64,000 bases of DNA, from assembly GCF_014203855.1 (NCBI RefSeq), contig NZ_JACHJV010000003.1, positions 62,001 to 126,000 on the forward strand, written 5' to 3'. Positions 42,411 to 50,908 of the stretch are shown here, piece by piece (the first letter of the stretch is position 1; each line of letters starts with the position of its first letter). Made by a program: the position numbers and the translations under genes. This DNA comes from Kitasatospora kifunensis. GTDB lineage: Bacteria > Actinomycetota > Actinomycetes > Streptomycetales > Streptomycetaceae. Below the pieces are notes generated by a model, which had not been told where the DNA came from, made no database searches, and saw only the letters and a program-made list of their open reading frames with translations.

Positions 42411-43568
42411 CTACCAGGTAATGGTAGAGACGCGGCGGACGGCTTCGTGGATCTGATCGAGGCCGGCGCAGACGGTGAGGCGGGTGTAGCCCTCGCCACC
42501 GGGGCCGAAGCCGGTGGCGGGGATACTCAGCACGCGCGCCTCGGTCAACAGGCGCTCCGAGAAAGCGCTCCCGGCCAGGCCCGCGGGATTGCGGACCAGG
42601 CAGTAGAACGTCGCCCGTGGGCGCAGGACCTCCAGGCCAGCCGCTTCCAGGCCGTCGCACAGGACGGTCATCCGCTCGTGATAGACGGCGCGCAGGCGGG
42701 CCGGGTAGTCGGTGGTGTCGGTGAGCGCGGCGACGGCGGCGTGCTGGACGGCGGCGAAGGTGCCGGAGTCGGTGTGGGTCTTGACCGCACGCAGAGCGGC
42801 GATTGCCTGTTCGTTGCCGACCGCGTAACCAACCCGCCAGCCAGGCATGTTGTAGGCCTTGGAAAGGGAGTGGAACTCGATGCCGCACTCCATCGCACCC
42901 GGTGACTGCAGGAAGGACGGCGGCGGCGCGTCGAAGTAGATCTCGCTGTAGGCAGCGTCGGAGGCCACCAGGATGTCGTGCTGGAGTGCGAAGCAGGCGA
43001 GCCTGTCGTAGAACTCGGTGTCGGCCAGGGCGGCGGTCGGGTTGTTGGGGTAGCAGACCCACAGCAGCTTGGCGCGCCGCGCGATGTCGGCGGGGATCGC
43101 GTCGAGATCGGGCAGGAAGCCGTTCTCGCGGCGCAACGGCATGCGATACACCTCGGCGCCACAGAACCGGGCCCACGTCGCGTAGACGGGATAGCCGGGG
43201 TCGGGGACGATCACCACGTCGCCCGGATCCACGAACGCCAGCGCCAGGTGGGCCATCGCCTCCTTGCTGCCCAGTGTCACCAGAACCTCCCGGTCCGGGT
43301 CCGGCCGCAGCCCGAACCGGCGCCGAAAGAAGTCCACGGCCGCCGTCCGCATCCGCGCCGTCCCCTCGTACGGCGGATACCTGTGCAACTCCGGCTGCTC
43401 GACCGCCCGCTGCATAGCGGTGACGATCACCGGCGGCGTCGGCAGGTCGCAGTCCCCGACCCCCAGTGGGATCGGCGCAAGCTCCCCGCTCCCGGCATCG
43501 GCACGCAACTTGTCGATCCAGTCGAACAGGTACTCGTCGCCGGCCCGCAGCCGGGAGGAAGTCTTCAC
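42411..43568 (-). CDS. Class I/II aminotransferase, DapL-like
   Basis: A 385-residue fold-type I PLP enzyme. The N-terminus LFDWIDKLRADAGSGELAPI and IPLGVGDCDLPTPP resembles LL-diaminopimelate and MTH52-type aminotransferases. PLP-site motifs: YPPYEGTARMRTAAVDFFRR, VTLGSKEAMAHLALAFVDPG, VCYPNNPTAALADTEFYDR (Asn-Pro), ILVASDAAYSEIYFDAP (Asp and Tyr) and FHSLSKAYNMPGWRVGYAVG with the Schiff-base Lys. Start is the GTG at 43568; the frame upstream is low complexity. Substrate cannot be fixed; it could serve amino acid or natural-product synthesis. Confidence 0.88.
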   Translation of the reverse strand: MKTSSRLRAGDEYLFDWIDKLRADAGSGELAPIPLGVGDCDLPTPPVIVTAMQRAVEQPELHRYPPYEGTARMRTAAVDFFRRRFGLRPDPDREVLVTLGSKEAMAHLALAFVDPGDVVIVPDPGYPVYATWARFCGAEVYRMPLRRENGFLPDLDAIPADIARRAKLLWVCYPNNPTAALADTEFYDRLACFALQHDILVASDAAYSEIYFDAPPPSFLQSPGAMECGIEFHSLSKAYNMPGWRVGYAVGNEQAIAALRAVKTHTDSGTFAAVQHAAVAALTDTTDYPARLRAVYHERMTVLCDGLEAAGLEVLRPRATFYCLVRNPAGLAGSAFSERLLTEARVLSIPATGFGPGGEGYTRLTVCAGLDQIHEAVRRVSTITW

Positions 43569-44328
43569 TGTGACATGATCGACCGTCAGGCCCGCTGGTG
43601 TGAGCGGTCGATCGGGCCCACCGCAGGAGAAGGCCGGAACGGCACGCTCAGTGGCCGGGAGGCTTCGGTGACACCTCTCCTCGCCCCGCCCTGGCTTGTC
43701 GCACCCGGCCGGCGTAAGCATGACCACATCTGCCACCGCGTTGCGGGACCAGCCGCTGTCGGCATCCCCACCGGTGGAGTCCCCGACCGACACTGATGAG
43801 GATTCGCAGGTTTCGCCGACGCCCGCTCTTCCCTCCGGAGGGTTGGCCCTTGAAGCACGTGGGGAAGCTCGGAGAGCACGGATCGCGAGGCCGCCCGCCT
43901 GCCGAATGTTCGGCCCGGCCAGCCCCGTCAGGGGCGCCTTCGGCCTCGCTGACGCGATGGGCTCTGGCCCGTGTCACCCGATCAGGCCATGCCATCGAAG
44001 CCGGCTCATCATGGCTGCGCGTCCCACCGCGTTCGACCCGATGAGAGGAACGAGCGTGCGCGGCAGGCCTGGCAGGCGGTCCTGTCGCGCGACCTGACCC
44101 CGTCGGCACCACCCTGCGGACTCCCAGGGACACACCCGTCCGGGGAGGCTGACGGCGGCCCCGTTGTCCTTGCGCCACCCGCCGGTGATTATGGAGCCGA
44201 TCGGCAGTTCACCGCCCGCCGCAAGCGGGGACCGACCGGTGGCTGAAGCGTCTGAACTGAACCGGGATCTCCTTTTCGGATCACGCCAGCATCGAAACAG
44301 TTCCCCTTCCAGAGTGATGAGTTGACCC
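43569..44328. other. 760-bp stretch without a secure gene
   Basis: It lies between two divergent genes. A plus-strand frame at 43720-44097 starts with MTTSATALRDQPLSASPPVE but soon becomes Arg/Pro-rich and matches nothing recognised. It may be a decayed gene. The promoters of the aminotransferase and methyltransferase genes must lie at the two ends. Confidence 0.4.
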
Positions 44329-45021
44329 ATGATCGAGCACGACACCGACCCCCAGCTCACCGTGACCAGCCGAATCGCCATCGGTTTCCCCGAACGGGCC
44401 GAGTGGTGCGAGACCGGCGCCGTCTACACGAACGAGACACTGCGGATAGCAGGGCATCCGGTAATGGAGACCTGGGAGACGCCCTACATGCAGCGTCTGG
44501 CCGCCATAGCCGCGAGCGGCGGCGGGCGGGTACTCGAAGTCGGTTACGGCATGGGTATATCAGCTGCGGCGATCCTCGCCCATGAGCAGGTGAACTCCTA
44601 CGTGGCTATCGAATGCCACCCGGAAGTGGTCAGCCACGCGGTGCACGTACTCCGGCAGGAGATCGGCCGCCAGCGGGCCCACGTGCTGTCCGGGTACTGG
44701 GAGGACCTCACCGTGCTGCTGGCCGACGAGTCCTTCGACGGAATCCTCTTCGACACCTACCCTCTGACCGAGGCGGAGGTGCACCAGAACCACTTCCCCT
44801 TCTTCCCCGAGGCACACCGACTGCTGCGCCCAGGTGGCGTTTTCACGTACTACTCGGACGAGGAAACCACCCTCTCCTCCGAGCACCGGTCCCGGCTGGA
44901 AGAGGCTGGCTTCCGCAGCGTCTCCTGCGAGGTCTTCCCCATGCAGCCACCCGAGAACTGCCAGTACTGGCAGGCGCGAACGATGATTGCACCCGTCGTC
45001 CGGAAGGCTCCACGTGCCTGA
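44329..45021 (+). CDS. SAM-dependent methyltransferase, guanidinoacetate N-methyltransferase-like
   Basis: A 230-residue class I methyltransferase with the GAMT/RMT2 pattern: VMETWETPYMQRLAAIAA (the conserved 'vM..wE.pyM..la'), GGRVLEVGYGMGISAAAILA (motif I), YVAIECHPEVVSHAVHVL, VLSGYWEDLTVLLADESFDG, ILFDTYPLTEAEVHQNHFPF and RLLRPGGVFTYYSDEE. The Glu of IECHP and the Asp of LFDTYPL fit binding of AdoMet and a guanidino group. Bacterial homologues often sit in biosynthetic clusters. The aminotransferase at 42411 is the only nearby enzyme. Substrate inferred, not certain. Confidence 0.82.
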   Translation: MIEHDTDPQLTVTSRIAIGFPERAEWCETGAVYTNETLRIAGHPVMETWETPYMQRLAAIAASGGGRVLEVGYGMGISAAAILAHEQVNSYVAIECHPEVVSHAVHVLRQEIGRQRAHVLSGYWEDLTVLLADESFDGILFDTYPLTEAEVHQNHFPFFPEAHRLLRPGGVFTYYSDEETTLSSEHRSRLEEAGFRSVSCEVFPMQPPENCQYWQARTMIAPVVRKAPRA

Positions 45022-45105
45022 CGACGACCCGAACGGTAGAGACGAACAGCCCCGGGCACAGCCCCGATCAGCATTCTTCCAGCCGTCTAACCCAATACCG
45101 GTGAT

Positions 45106-45318
45106 TTAGGTGGTATCTCGCCTGGTCGGGCTAGTTTTGGTTGGCCCGACCAGGGAGACAGTGGGGGCAGCAGGGTGGGCTGGGCTGAGGTGCTCGGTGC
45201 GTTTGAGTGCCCAGTTGGACATCTTGCGTTTGATGACGCGAGGGTTGGTGCGCAACTGCCTTGGGGGCAGCAGCCGTTCGTGGATCTCACTCAGAGCCCG
45301 GGCGAGTGCTCGTGTGAG
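45106..45318 (-). pseudogene. IS4-family transposase, C-terminal scrap
   Basis: The segment LTRALARALSEIHERLLPPR, QLRTNPRVIKRKMSNWALKR and TEHLSPAHPAAPTVS matches the end of actinomycete IS4-type transposases ('R..pRvvKRk.snw..Kr'). The catalytic domain is absent. Upstream frames to about 45480 are scrambled. Confidence 0.65.
45121..45154. terminator. Hairpin downstream of the methyltransferase
   Basis: CCTGGTCGGGC (45121-45131) pairs with 45144-45154 round a 12-nt loop containing TTTT. It lies 100 bp past the stop at 45021 but inside the end of the IS4 scrap, so it may be part of that element's terminal structure. Confidence 0.45.
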
Positions 45319-45521
45319 TCGGGAGGGAGGAAGGCGCCGCCTGCTCGGTGACGTGGCGGCGGGCGGTCCGCAGGGTGCGGATGAAGGAGATCGCACGCGT
45401 TCCCGAAGCGGCTGAAGACTCGTCGATGGCCCTCGCGCGGTGAGCCGCACCCGTGGTGGATGTCTTCGGCCGGGCGTCTGGCCGCGTATGGGTGCGGCCC
45501 TGGTTGTCGGTCGGGGATCGG

Positions 45522-45989
45522 CTACGGGCGTTGCGGGTTTCGCATCTTCGTCAGGAGTGCGAGCAGGGTGTCCTGTTCCTGCGCGTCGAGGCCGGTGAAC
45601 AGCCCGGAGGAGTGCAGCCGTGTTCTGAGCGCCTCCCACAGTTCGTGTCCTTGTTCGGTGAGGACCAGGGTGCGCTTGCGGCCGTCGGCGGGATGAGGCT
45701 GACGGGCGACGAGTCCCATGCTCTGGAGCTTGTCGGCGGCCAGACTCACCGTGGAAGGGTCGCAGCGCAGGCGGGCTGCCACATCCCGCATCGTCGGCGG
45801 CTCGGTTCCCGGGGCAAGCGCCCACAGTGTGCCGGCGACCGAGGACGGGACCCCGAACTCGCCGAGCACCTGGGCCACGACCCCGTCCGCAGCGTTTCCC
45901 ACCTCCACGAGAACACGGACGATCTCGGCCTTCCGCTCGACGTCCGCGCGTTGAGCCACCACTGCCTCCACGTCACTACCCACAGTCAT
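45522..45989 (-). CDS. MarR-family regulator
   Basis: A 155-residue winged-helix protein: VEVGNAADGVVAQVLGEFGV, VAGTLWALAPGTEPPTMRDV, HTH AARLRCDPSTVSLAADKLQS, wing ARQPHPADGRKRTLVLTEQG and a last helix LDAQEQDTLLALLTKM. ATG at 45989; a further start at 46028 would lie in the operator. It is divergent from the epimerase operon across the palindrome at 46007 and probably represses it. Confidence 0.88.
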   Translation of the reverse strand: MTVGSDVEAVVAQRADVERKAEIVRVLVEVGNAADGVVAQVLGEFGVPSSVAGTLWALAPGTEPPTMRDVAARLRCDPSTVSLAADKLQSMGLVARQPHPADGRKRTLVLTEQGHELWEALRTRLHSSGLFTGLDAQEQDTLLALLTKMRNPQRP

Positions 45990-46006
45990 GCGACCATGAT
46001 ACGCTC

Positions 46007-46037
46007 CCAATATCAATGAGAAACTCAATGATATTGG
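46007..46037. promoter_or_regulatory. Palindromic operator between MarR and epimerase genes
   Basis: CCAATATCAATGAG-AAA-CTCAATGATATTGG: 14-bp arms with a single mismatch round a 3-bp centre. It lies 17 bp from the MarR start and 8 bp before the epimerase ATG, covering both promoters. Confidence 0.78.
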
Positions 46038-46045
46038 AGGAGCAG

Positions 46046-47071
46046 ATGGCCGACAGTCACGACCGCGAGACGGTGCTCGTCACCGGCGGAACCGGCTACC
46101 TGGCCGGCTGGGTGATCGCCGGCCTGCGCCAGCGCGGCTACCGGGTGCGCACCACCGTGCGCAGCCTCGACAAAGCGGAGCAGGTGCGCGAGGCCGTGAG
46201 TGAGCAGGCCGGCGGGCAGGCGGCCGGGACCATCGAGTTCGCGGCTGCTGATCTCCTCGGCGACGACGGTTGGGACGAGGCGATCGCGGGTGCCGACTAC
46301 GTGCTGCACACCGCCTCGCCGATGCCCTTCGGCTCGGGCGTGGATCTCATCACCACCGCGCGCGAGGGCACCCGCCGCGTCCTGGGCGCCGCCGCGCGTG
46401 CCGGGGTCAGGCGTGCCGTGTTCACCTCCTCCGGCGTCACGGCCGACACCGGCGACCCGGACACGCCCGCGACCGAGACGACCTGGACCGCGCCGTCCGG
46501 CACCCCGGTTCGCGCGTACCCCGATTCCAAGATCCTCGCCGAGCGTGACGCGTGGGCTCTCGCCGCCGCGACCGGGCTCGAACTGACCGCCGTCCTCCCG
46601 ACGTTCATGCAGGGCCCCATGCTGGGCACACCGAACAGGCCGGGAACGGTCGAGGTCATCCGCCGCCTGCTCGCCCGCGAGATTCCCGCCGTGCCGAACA
46701 TCGGATGGAACGTCGTCGACGTGCGCGACATCGCCGAACTCCACATTCTCGCCATGACGAGCCCGGCCGCCGCGGGCCAGCGCTTCCTCGGTTCGGGCAC
46801 CTTCCTGTGGTACCGGCAGATCGCCCGCATCCTGCGCGAGAAGCTCCCGAACGAAGCCGCGAAGGTGCCCGTGCGCACCATGCCCGACATCGTCGTCAAG
46901 CTGCTCGCGCGGCACAACCCGCAAATGGCGATGCTGCGCCCCGAGCTCGGCCGCACCCGGCTCGTCGACAGCAGCAAAGCACGCACCCAGCTCGGCTGGC
47001 ATACCCGCCCCAGCGAACAGACGATCACCGACACCGCCACCGCGCTCATCGCCGCATCACGACAGGGGTAG
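46046..47071 (+). CDS. NAD-dependent epimerase/dehydratase family reductase (extended SDR)
   Basis: A 341-residue extended SDR of the dihydroflavonol/aldehyde reductase type: VTGGTGYLAGWVIAGLRQRG for NADP(H), TTVRSLDKAEQVREAVSEQA, YVLHTASPMPFGSGVDLITT, VFTSSGVTADTG (Ser) and YPDSKILAERDAWAL (Tyr and Lys of YxxxK). GGAGGAG lies 6 bp before the ATG. It leads an operon with the M24 protein (4-bp gap) and an NTF2-like protein, under the divergent MarR. It may reduce a reactive carbonyl. Confidence 0.88.
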   Translation: MADSHDRETVLVTGGTGYLAGWVIAGLRQRGYRVRTTVRSLDKAEQVREAVSEQAGGQAAGTIEFAAADLLGDDGWDEAIAGADYVLHTASPMPFGSGVDLITTAREGTRRVLGAAARAGVRRAVFTSSGVTADTGDPDTPATETTWTAPSGTPVRAYPDSKILAERDAWALAAATGLELTAVLPTFMQGPMLGTPNRPGTVEVIRRLLAREIPAVPNIGWNVVDVRDIAELHILAMTSPAAAGQRFLGSGTFLWYRQIARILREKLPNEAAKVPVRTMPDIVVKLLARHNPQMAMLRPELGRTRLVDSSKARTQLGWHTRPSEQTITDTATALIAASRQG

Positions 47072-47075
47072 CAGC

Positions 47076-48341
47076 ATGCTGTTCCCACCGGTGCAACGCA
47101 CTTCCGTTCCCGTCTACTCACTGGCCGAGCGGGACAGGCGCTGGAACCTGGCTCGCAGCTTCATGGCGACGGAGGGTCTCGACGGTCTGGTCGTGTTCGG
47201 CGAAGGAGACGCAGGGCCCGCACCCTTCGCCTTCGACAGCTGGTTCACCAATGACCGACCGGGCGTCCTCCTCGTCTTCCCTCGCGACCAGACACCCACA
47301 GCGCTCGTACCGATCCCGACGTTTCTCTTCGACCACCGAGAAGCAGCGCACAGAGGCGACGAACTGTGGCTCGCCGCGAACGACCTGCGTCTGGGCCGGC
47401 AGTCCCATCAGCTCGTCCAGGCCCTGAAGGACCTGGGGCTCAACAACGGATCCATCGGGGTCATGGGCCTTGACCCGTACCTTCCCGCGCATCCCGAAGG
47501 GCGCATCCCGTACACGTTCTGGAACACCGTGTTGAACCAGCTGCCCGGCGCCGACTTCCGCAACGTCGGGCACGCGTTCGCCCGCCTCATGATGCCGCTG
47601 AGCGACGAAGAGATCGCCGTGGTGCGTCATGCCGCCCGCATCGGCGATGCGATGGCAGAGGCCATGATGGCCACGGCCGCACCGGGCGTGTCCGAAGCCG
47701 ACGTGTTCGCCGCAGCGATGGCCACCGCGTACCGGCACGGCACGCTCGCGCCCCACATGCACTTCTGCTCCGGCCCTGCACCAACGGCATCCGGACAACC
47801 CACGTGGGGCTACCGGCCGCAACCACCGCGCATCCTGCGCGAAGGCGACCTCATCGCCACGGAGATCTTCAGCAACTTCGGCGGCCGTCAAACGCAGCAC
47901 CAAGCCGCAATCGCCATCGGCGAGGTCCACCAGACGATCGAGCGCGCCGCCCGGATCGCGAGCGAGTGCTACGCCGCCGGTCTGGCGACGCTCCGCGCAA
48001 GAGCGACATTCGGGGAAGTCTCCGAGGCCATGCTGGCGCCCGCCGAGGCAGTCGGCGCCTGGTTACGTGGCCCTCAGATCCACGGACTGAACCCCTACGG
48101 CGCCTTCAGCCGCATCCCTGGCGGACTCATCCAGGCCGAAGGCGGCGACCGGTACCCGATGGCGGCCCCACGGCCTGCGACGTTGGCCGACATGACCCTT
48201 GAGCCCGGGATGTCCTTCGCCTTCGAACCAAGCTGTGGAATCGGCGACCACATGGTCACCATCGGCGGGACGGTTCTCGTCGGCGAAGACGAGCCGGTCG
48301 AGCTCAACCCACTGACCGCAAAACTGCTGCGGGCCGCATAG
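47076..48341 (+). CDS. M24-family peptidase-like protein with altered metal ligands
   Basis: A 421-residue pita-bread-fold protein with a creatinase-type N-terminal domain (VYSLAERDRRWNLARSFMAT, GLDGLVVFGEGDAGPAPFAF) and a C-terminal M24 domain (EIAVVRHAARIGDAMAEAMM). Aminopeptidases P and creatinases need metal ligands Asp, Asp, His, Glu, Glu. Here the first Asp site reads GDLIATEIFSNFGGRQTQHQ, the His is kept (PQIHGLNPYG), FAFEPSCGIGDH keeps one Glu, and the last Glu site is GGTVLV. So metal binding is probably lost or changed. It is second in the epimerase operon. Confidence 0.83.
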   Translation: MLFPPVQRTSVPVYSLAERDRRWNLARSFMATEGLDGLVVFGEGDAGPAPFAFDSWFTNDRPGVLLVFPRDQTPTALVPIPTFLFDHREAAHRGDELWLAANDLRLGRQSHQLVQALKDLGLNNGSIGVMGLDPYLPAHPEGRIPYTFWNTVLNQLPGADFRNVGHAFARLMMPLSDEEIAVVRHAARIGDAMAEAMMATAAPGVSEADVFAAAMATAYRHGTLAPHMHFCSGPAPTASGQPTWGYRPQPPRILREGDLIATEIFSNFGGRQTQHQAAIAIGEVHQTIERAARIASECYAAGLATLRARATFGEVSEAMLAPAEAVGAWLRGPQIHGLNPYGAFSRIPGGLIQAEGGDRYPMAAPRPATLADMTLEPGMSFAFEPSCGIGDHMVTIGGTVLVGEDEPVELNPLTAKLLRAA

Positions 48342-48489
48342 TGCCATCGACTCGATCCGCAGCTGCGGCATCGGGACGCAACCTGCCAAAGGCGGCGACG
48401 CGCTCGGGCGACCGCGCAGCCTGCACAGCGGCCTTCGCGCGACGCGATGCCGCCCGATGCACAGCATCAACTTCAACGAAGGGACGACC

Positions 48490-48891
48490 ATGAGTGCCTC
48501 GGTAATCCAATTCTTTTACGAAGCGATGAAGTCGCAGGACCCAGCCGCACTAGCCACGTCACTCGCCGACGACGTCGTCATCGCCGAGCCCTCGGCACTG
48601 CCGTACGGCGGGACGACCACGAGCCGCGACGAGTTCTTCCAGAAGGTTCCCGGCTGGCTGAATCAGTTCTCAACGTGGCAGTTCGTCGAGGGAGAGATTT
48701 TCGGGGACGGCGACCGGCTCGCCGGCCTCTGGAGCGCGGTCTTCACCGCGCACGCCAGCGGTGAGACCTTCCGCTATCAGCAATTCGAGCGGTACGAGGT
48801 GAGGGGCCGCGCGATCAGCAAGGTAGACGTCTACCAGTCCGACACGCAAGGGCTGATCGACTTCTTCAAGAAGAACGGGCCGGCCTGGTAA
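48490..48891 (+). CDS. SnoaL/NTF2-like protein
   Basis: A 133-residue cone-shaped NTF2-fold protein: VIQFFYEAMKSQDPAALATS, LADDVVIAEPSALPYGGTTT, SRDEFFQKVPGWLNQFSTWQ, a strand pair RLAGLWSAVFTAHASGETFR and the family ending ISKVDVYQSDTQGLIDFF. Such proteins bind or isomerise small molecules. AAGGGACGACC precedes the ATG at 48490; an upstream ATG at 48457 lacks such a site. It is probably the third gene of the MarR-controlled operon (gap 148 bp). Confidence 0.83.
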   Translation: MSASVIQFFYEAMKSQDPAALATSLADDVVIAEPSALPYGGTTTSRDEFFQKVPGWLNQFSTWQFVEGEIFGDGDRLAGLWSAVFTAHASGETFRYQQFERYEVRGRAISKVDVYQSDTQGLIDFFKKNGPAW

Positions 48892-48939
48892 GGAAGGACG
48901 TCGAGACCTGTCAATCCCCTGTAGCCGTGGAGTCCTCCG

Positions 48940-49142
48940 CTATGCGGCCTTGACCTCCTGACGGGCCTCGGCTCGTGCCTTGCTGATGATCCGTTCGAAG
49001 TCCACGGGCGGTAGGCCGCCGGCCGCGCTGGGCCGGCGGCGGGTGTTGTAGGAGTCCGTGATCCAGGTCGCGATCTTCAAGCGGGCTTCGGTCCGGGTGG
49101 CGAAGCGGTGCCGGTGGATGTACTCGACCTTGATCGTGGAGC
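48940..49142 (-). pseudogene. IS3-family transposase OrfB, C-terminal scrap
   Basis: STIKVEYIHRHRFATRTEAR, LKIATWITDSYNTRRRPSAA and GGLPPVDFERIISKARAEAR form the rve_3 end of an IS3-type integrase. It breaks off at 49142 in the middle of the catalytic region ('lK.E.ih...f.tr.ea....w I..YN..R.h'). Confidence 0.75.
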
Positions 49143-49150
49143 AGCGGGCC

Positions 49151-49582
49151 CTATCCGGGCCGGCCGTTGCAGTTCTCGAAGCCGGCCTCCACGCTACCGC
49201 GGAACGCCAGCGCCCTGCGCCCGATACCGAGGGCGTTGAGCAGGGTGTCGAGCGCCGCTTCCACGTCGTCCACCGAGCGGCTCACCCAGACGAACGTGTA
49301 CGGGACAGGCGCTCCTTCGAGCTCACTCAGGGCGAAGTCGGTCTTCTCGATGCGGAACATGGCAACGTCCACGGACCCGAGATCCTCCCAGCCTCGTTCG
49401 ACGGTCAGTCGCAATCGCGCCGCGAGTGCCTCCAGTGGCGGCTGCAGCCCCGCCACAACCCGAAACGAGCTGGCGGCGAACTCCCACATGCTCTGCTGGA
49501 ACGCAGGATTGCGCCTCCCGCCCTGGTACGAGGAAGCCGTCTCCCACTCCGGTTCAGGCCCCGGAACGTTGACTGCCGTCAT
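49151..49582 (-). CDS. Hypothetical protein
   Basis: A 143-residue soluble protein (SSYQGGRRNPAFQQSMWEFA, LQPPLEALAARLRLTVERGW, YTFVWVSRSVDDVEAALDTL). Start MTAVNVPG at 49582 is preceded by GGGGAGA. The end is close to the IS3 scrap, so the C-terminus (FENCNGRPG) may be cut or replaced by the insertion. No family recognised. Confidence 0.55.
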   Translation of the reverse strand: MTAVNVPGPEPEWETASSYQGGRRNPAFQQSMWEFAASSFRVVAGLQPPLEALAARLRLTVERGWEDLGSVDVAMFRIEKTDFALSELEGAPVPYTFVWVSRSVDDVEAALDTLLNALGIGRRALAFRGSVEAGFENCNGRPG

Positions 49583-49714
49583 GTCGGTCTCCCCTCCGAA
49601 CACCACTGCTACCGCCCGGCGTTCACCGTATCCCAAGCCAGAGCGTGGCTCGCACCCGGCGAACGTTGCCGGTCAGAGCACCAGCCATGACCACCTGCGG
49701 GAATTTGGTGGCTT

Positions 49715-50484
49715 TCAGATGGCGGCGGCAGGCACGCGGCACCTGCTGTCCGACCTGGACCGCGCGGCGTTCATCGCCGCCCGGACGCGGGAGGCCCCTT
49801 CGGCGGCGACAGCTGCCCCGTCGACAACTTCGACCCGACGCGGGCCAACACCTGCACACGCCCCGCAGATGCCCGGCCGAGGCACCGGGTCGTGGCACTT
49901 GGCGCACTCGGCGTACCGGGCCGGTGGTGGCCGTTCGGGGGCCTCGGGCGGCATCTTGCGCTCCAGGCGACTGCGGAGCACTCCGACCGGGGAATGCAGA
50001 GGCGAGGGCAGGCCGGGCAGCATGGCCTGAGCCAGGTCTCCCGCGGTGCTGCCGCGCTCCATCCACTGGGCGACCAGCGGTGCCAGTACGAGCGCCTCCG
50101 CCTCCCCCAGGCGCAGACGCGGCTCCGGTCGGATCACCCGGAACAGGGTCGCTACCGCCTCGCGGATCTGCCCGTCCGGCACCGCCGGAGGCTGTTGGAC
50201 TGGAGCGTGGCGCTCCTCCCGCCCTGCGGGCGCCTCGGCCTCCTCGCCAGCCGACGGCTGGTCGGCCTGCTCGGTGGGGTGGGAGGGTTCTTGGTACCGG
50301 TTCTTTACAGGAGGGGTGCCAGCAGGGCCGGTCGTCGCCTCACCGGACCCCGGACGGGGGACACCCGGTACCGAGAGCTGCGGGGTGTCGTAGACGTGGG
50401 CTTCGCTGCGGATCGTCCCGTCGGGCATCCGGATCTTCTCGACGCGGTAGAAGCCGGCGTCGGTCAGCTCCTTCAGAGCTTTGG
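49715..50484 (-). pseudogene. Actinomycete helix-turn-helix protein, 5' part replaced by a transposase scrap
   Basis: The C-terminal 250 residues include ALKELTDAGFYRVEKIRMPD, GTIRSEAHVYDTPQLSVP (the usual DNA-binding replication/regulator type of Streptomyces accessory elements), a Pro/Glu-rich linker, and a C-terminal zinc-ribbon-like CAKCHDPVPRPGICGACAG. Above 50484 the frame runs antisense through an IS982 fragment, so the N-terminal HTH is missing. Confidence 0.65.
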
Positions 50485-50485
50485 C

Positions 50486-50795
50486 GACAAGAACTACTTC
50501 GGCCGCGAGTTCGAGAAGCAACTGACGGAGCTGGGCGCCCAGCTTCTGCGTCCCGCCCGTAAGGGCGAGACTGAGCGGGCCGGATCGCGGCTGTTCAAAC
50601 CATTGCGGCAGGTCATCGAATCGATCAACGAGACCTTCAAGGGACAGCTCGACCTGGAACGCCACCGGGGCCGGACCCCCCGGCGGTGTGATCGTCCGCG
50701 TGCTCCAGCGGATCCTCGCGCTGACCGCCGCCATCTGGCACAACGAGCACACCGGCCAGCCCGTCATGCGGTCACTGGCCGCCTACGATCACTGA
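50486..50795 (+). pseudogene. IS982-family transposase, C-terminal scrap with frameshift
   Basis: DKNYFGREFEKQLTELGAQL, LRPARKGETERAGSRLFKPL and RQVIESINETFKGQLDLE match the third catalytic block of IS982 transposases. A frameshift near 50665 is needed to read the end (VLQRILALTAAIWHNEHTGQ, PVMRSLAAYDH, stop at 50793-50795). The N-terminal two thirds are absent. Confidence 0.78.
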
Positions 50796-50908
50796 CCCGG
50801 AATCGGCACGGCGAGGAGCCGGATCGGCTGTCCGCACAGCACGTCCGTCCGCGTCCGCTGTCGGCGGACAGCCCCGGAACGGACGCGGCTGCGTGCCACG
50901 ATGACCGG

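Noticed and set aside
43720..44097. Plus-strand gene starting MTTSATALRD
   Set aside because: Only the first 50 residues look plausible; the rest is Arg-rich and has no recognisable domain, so it is listed within the unassigned stretch.
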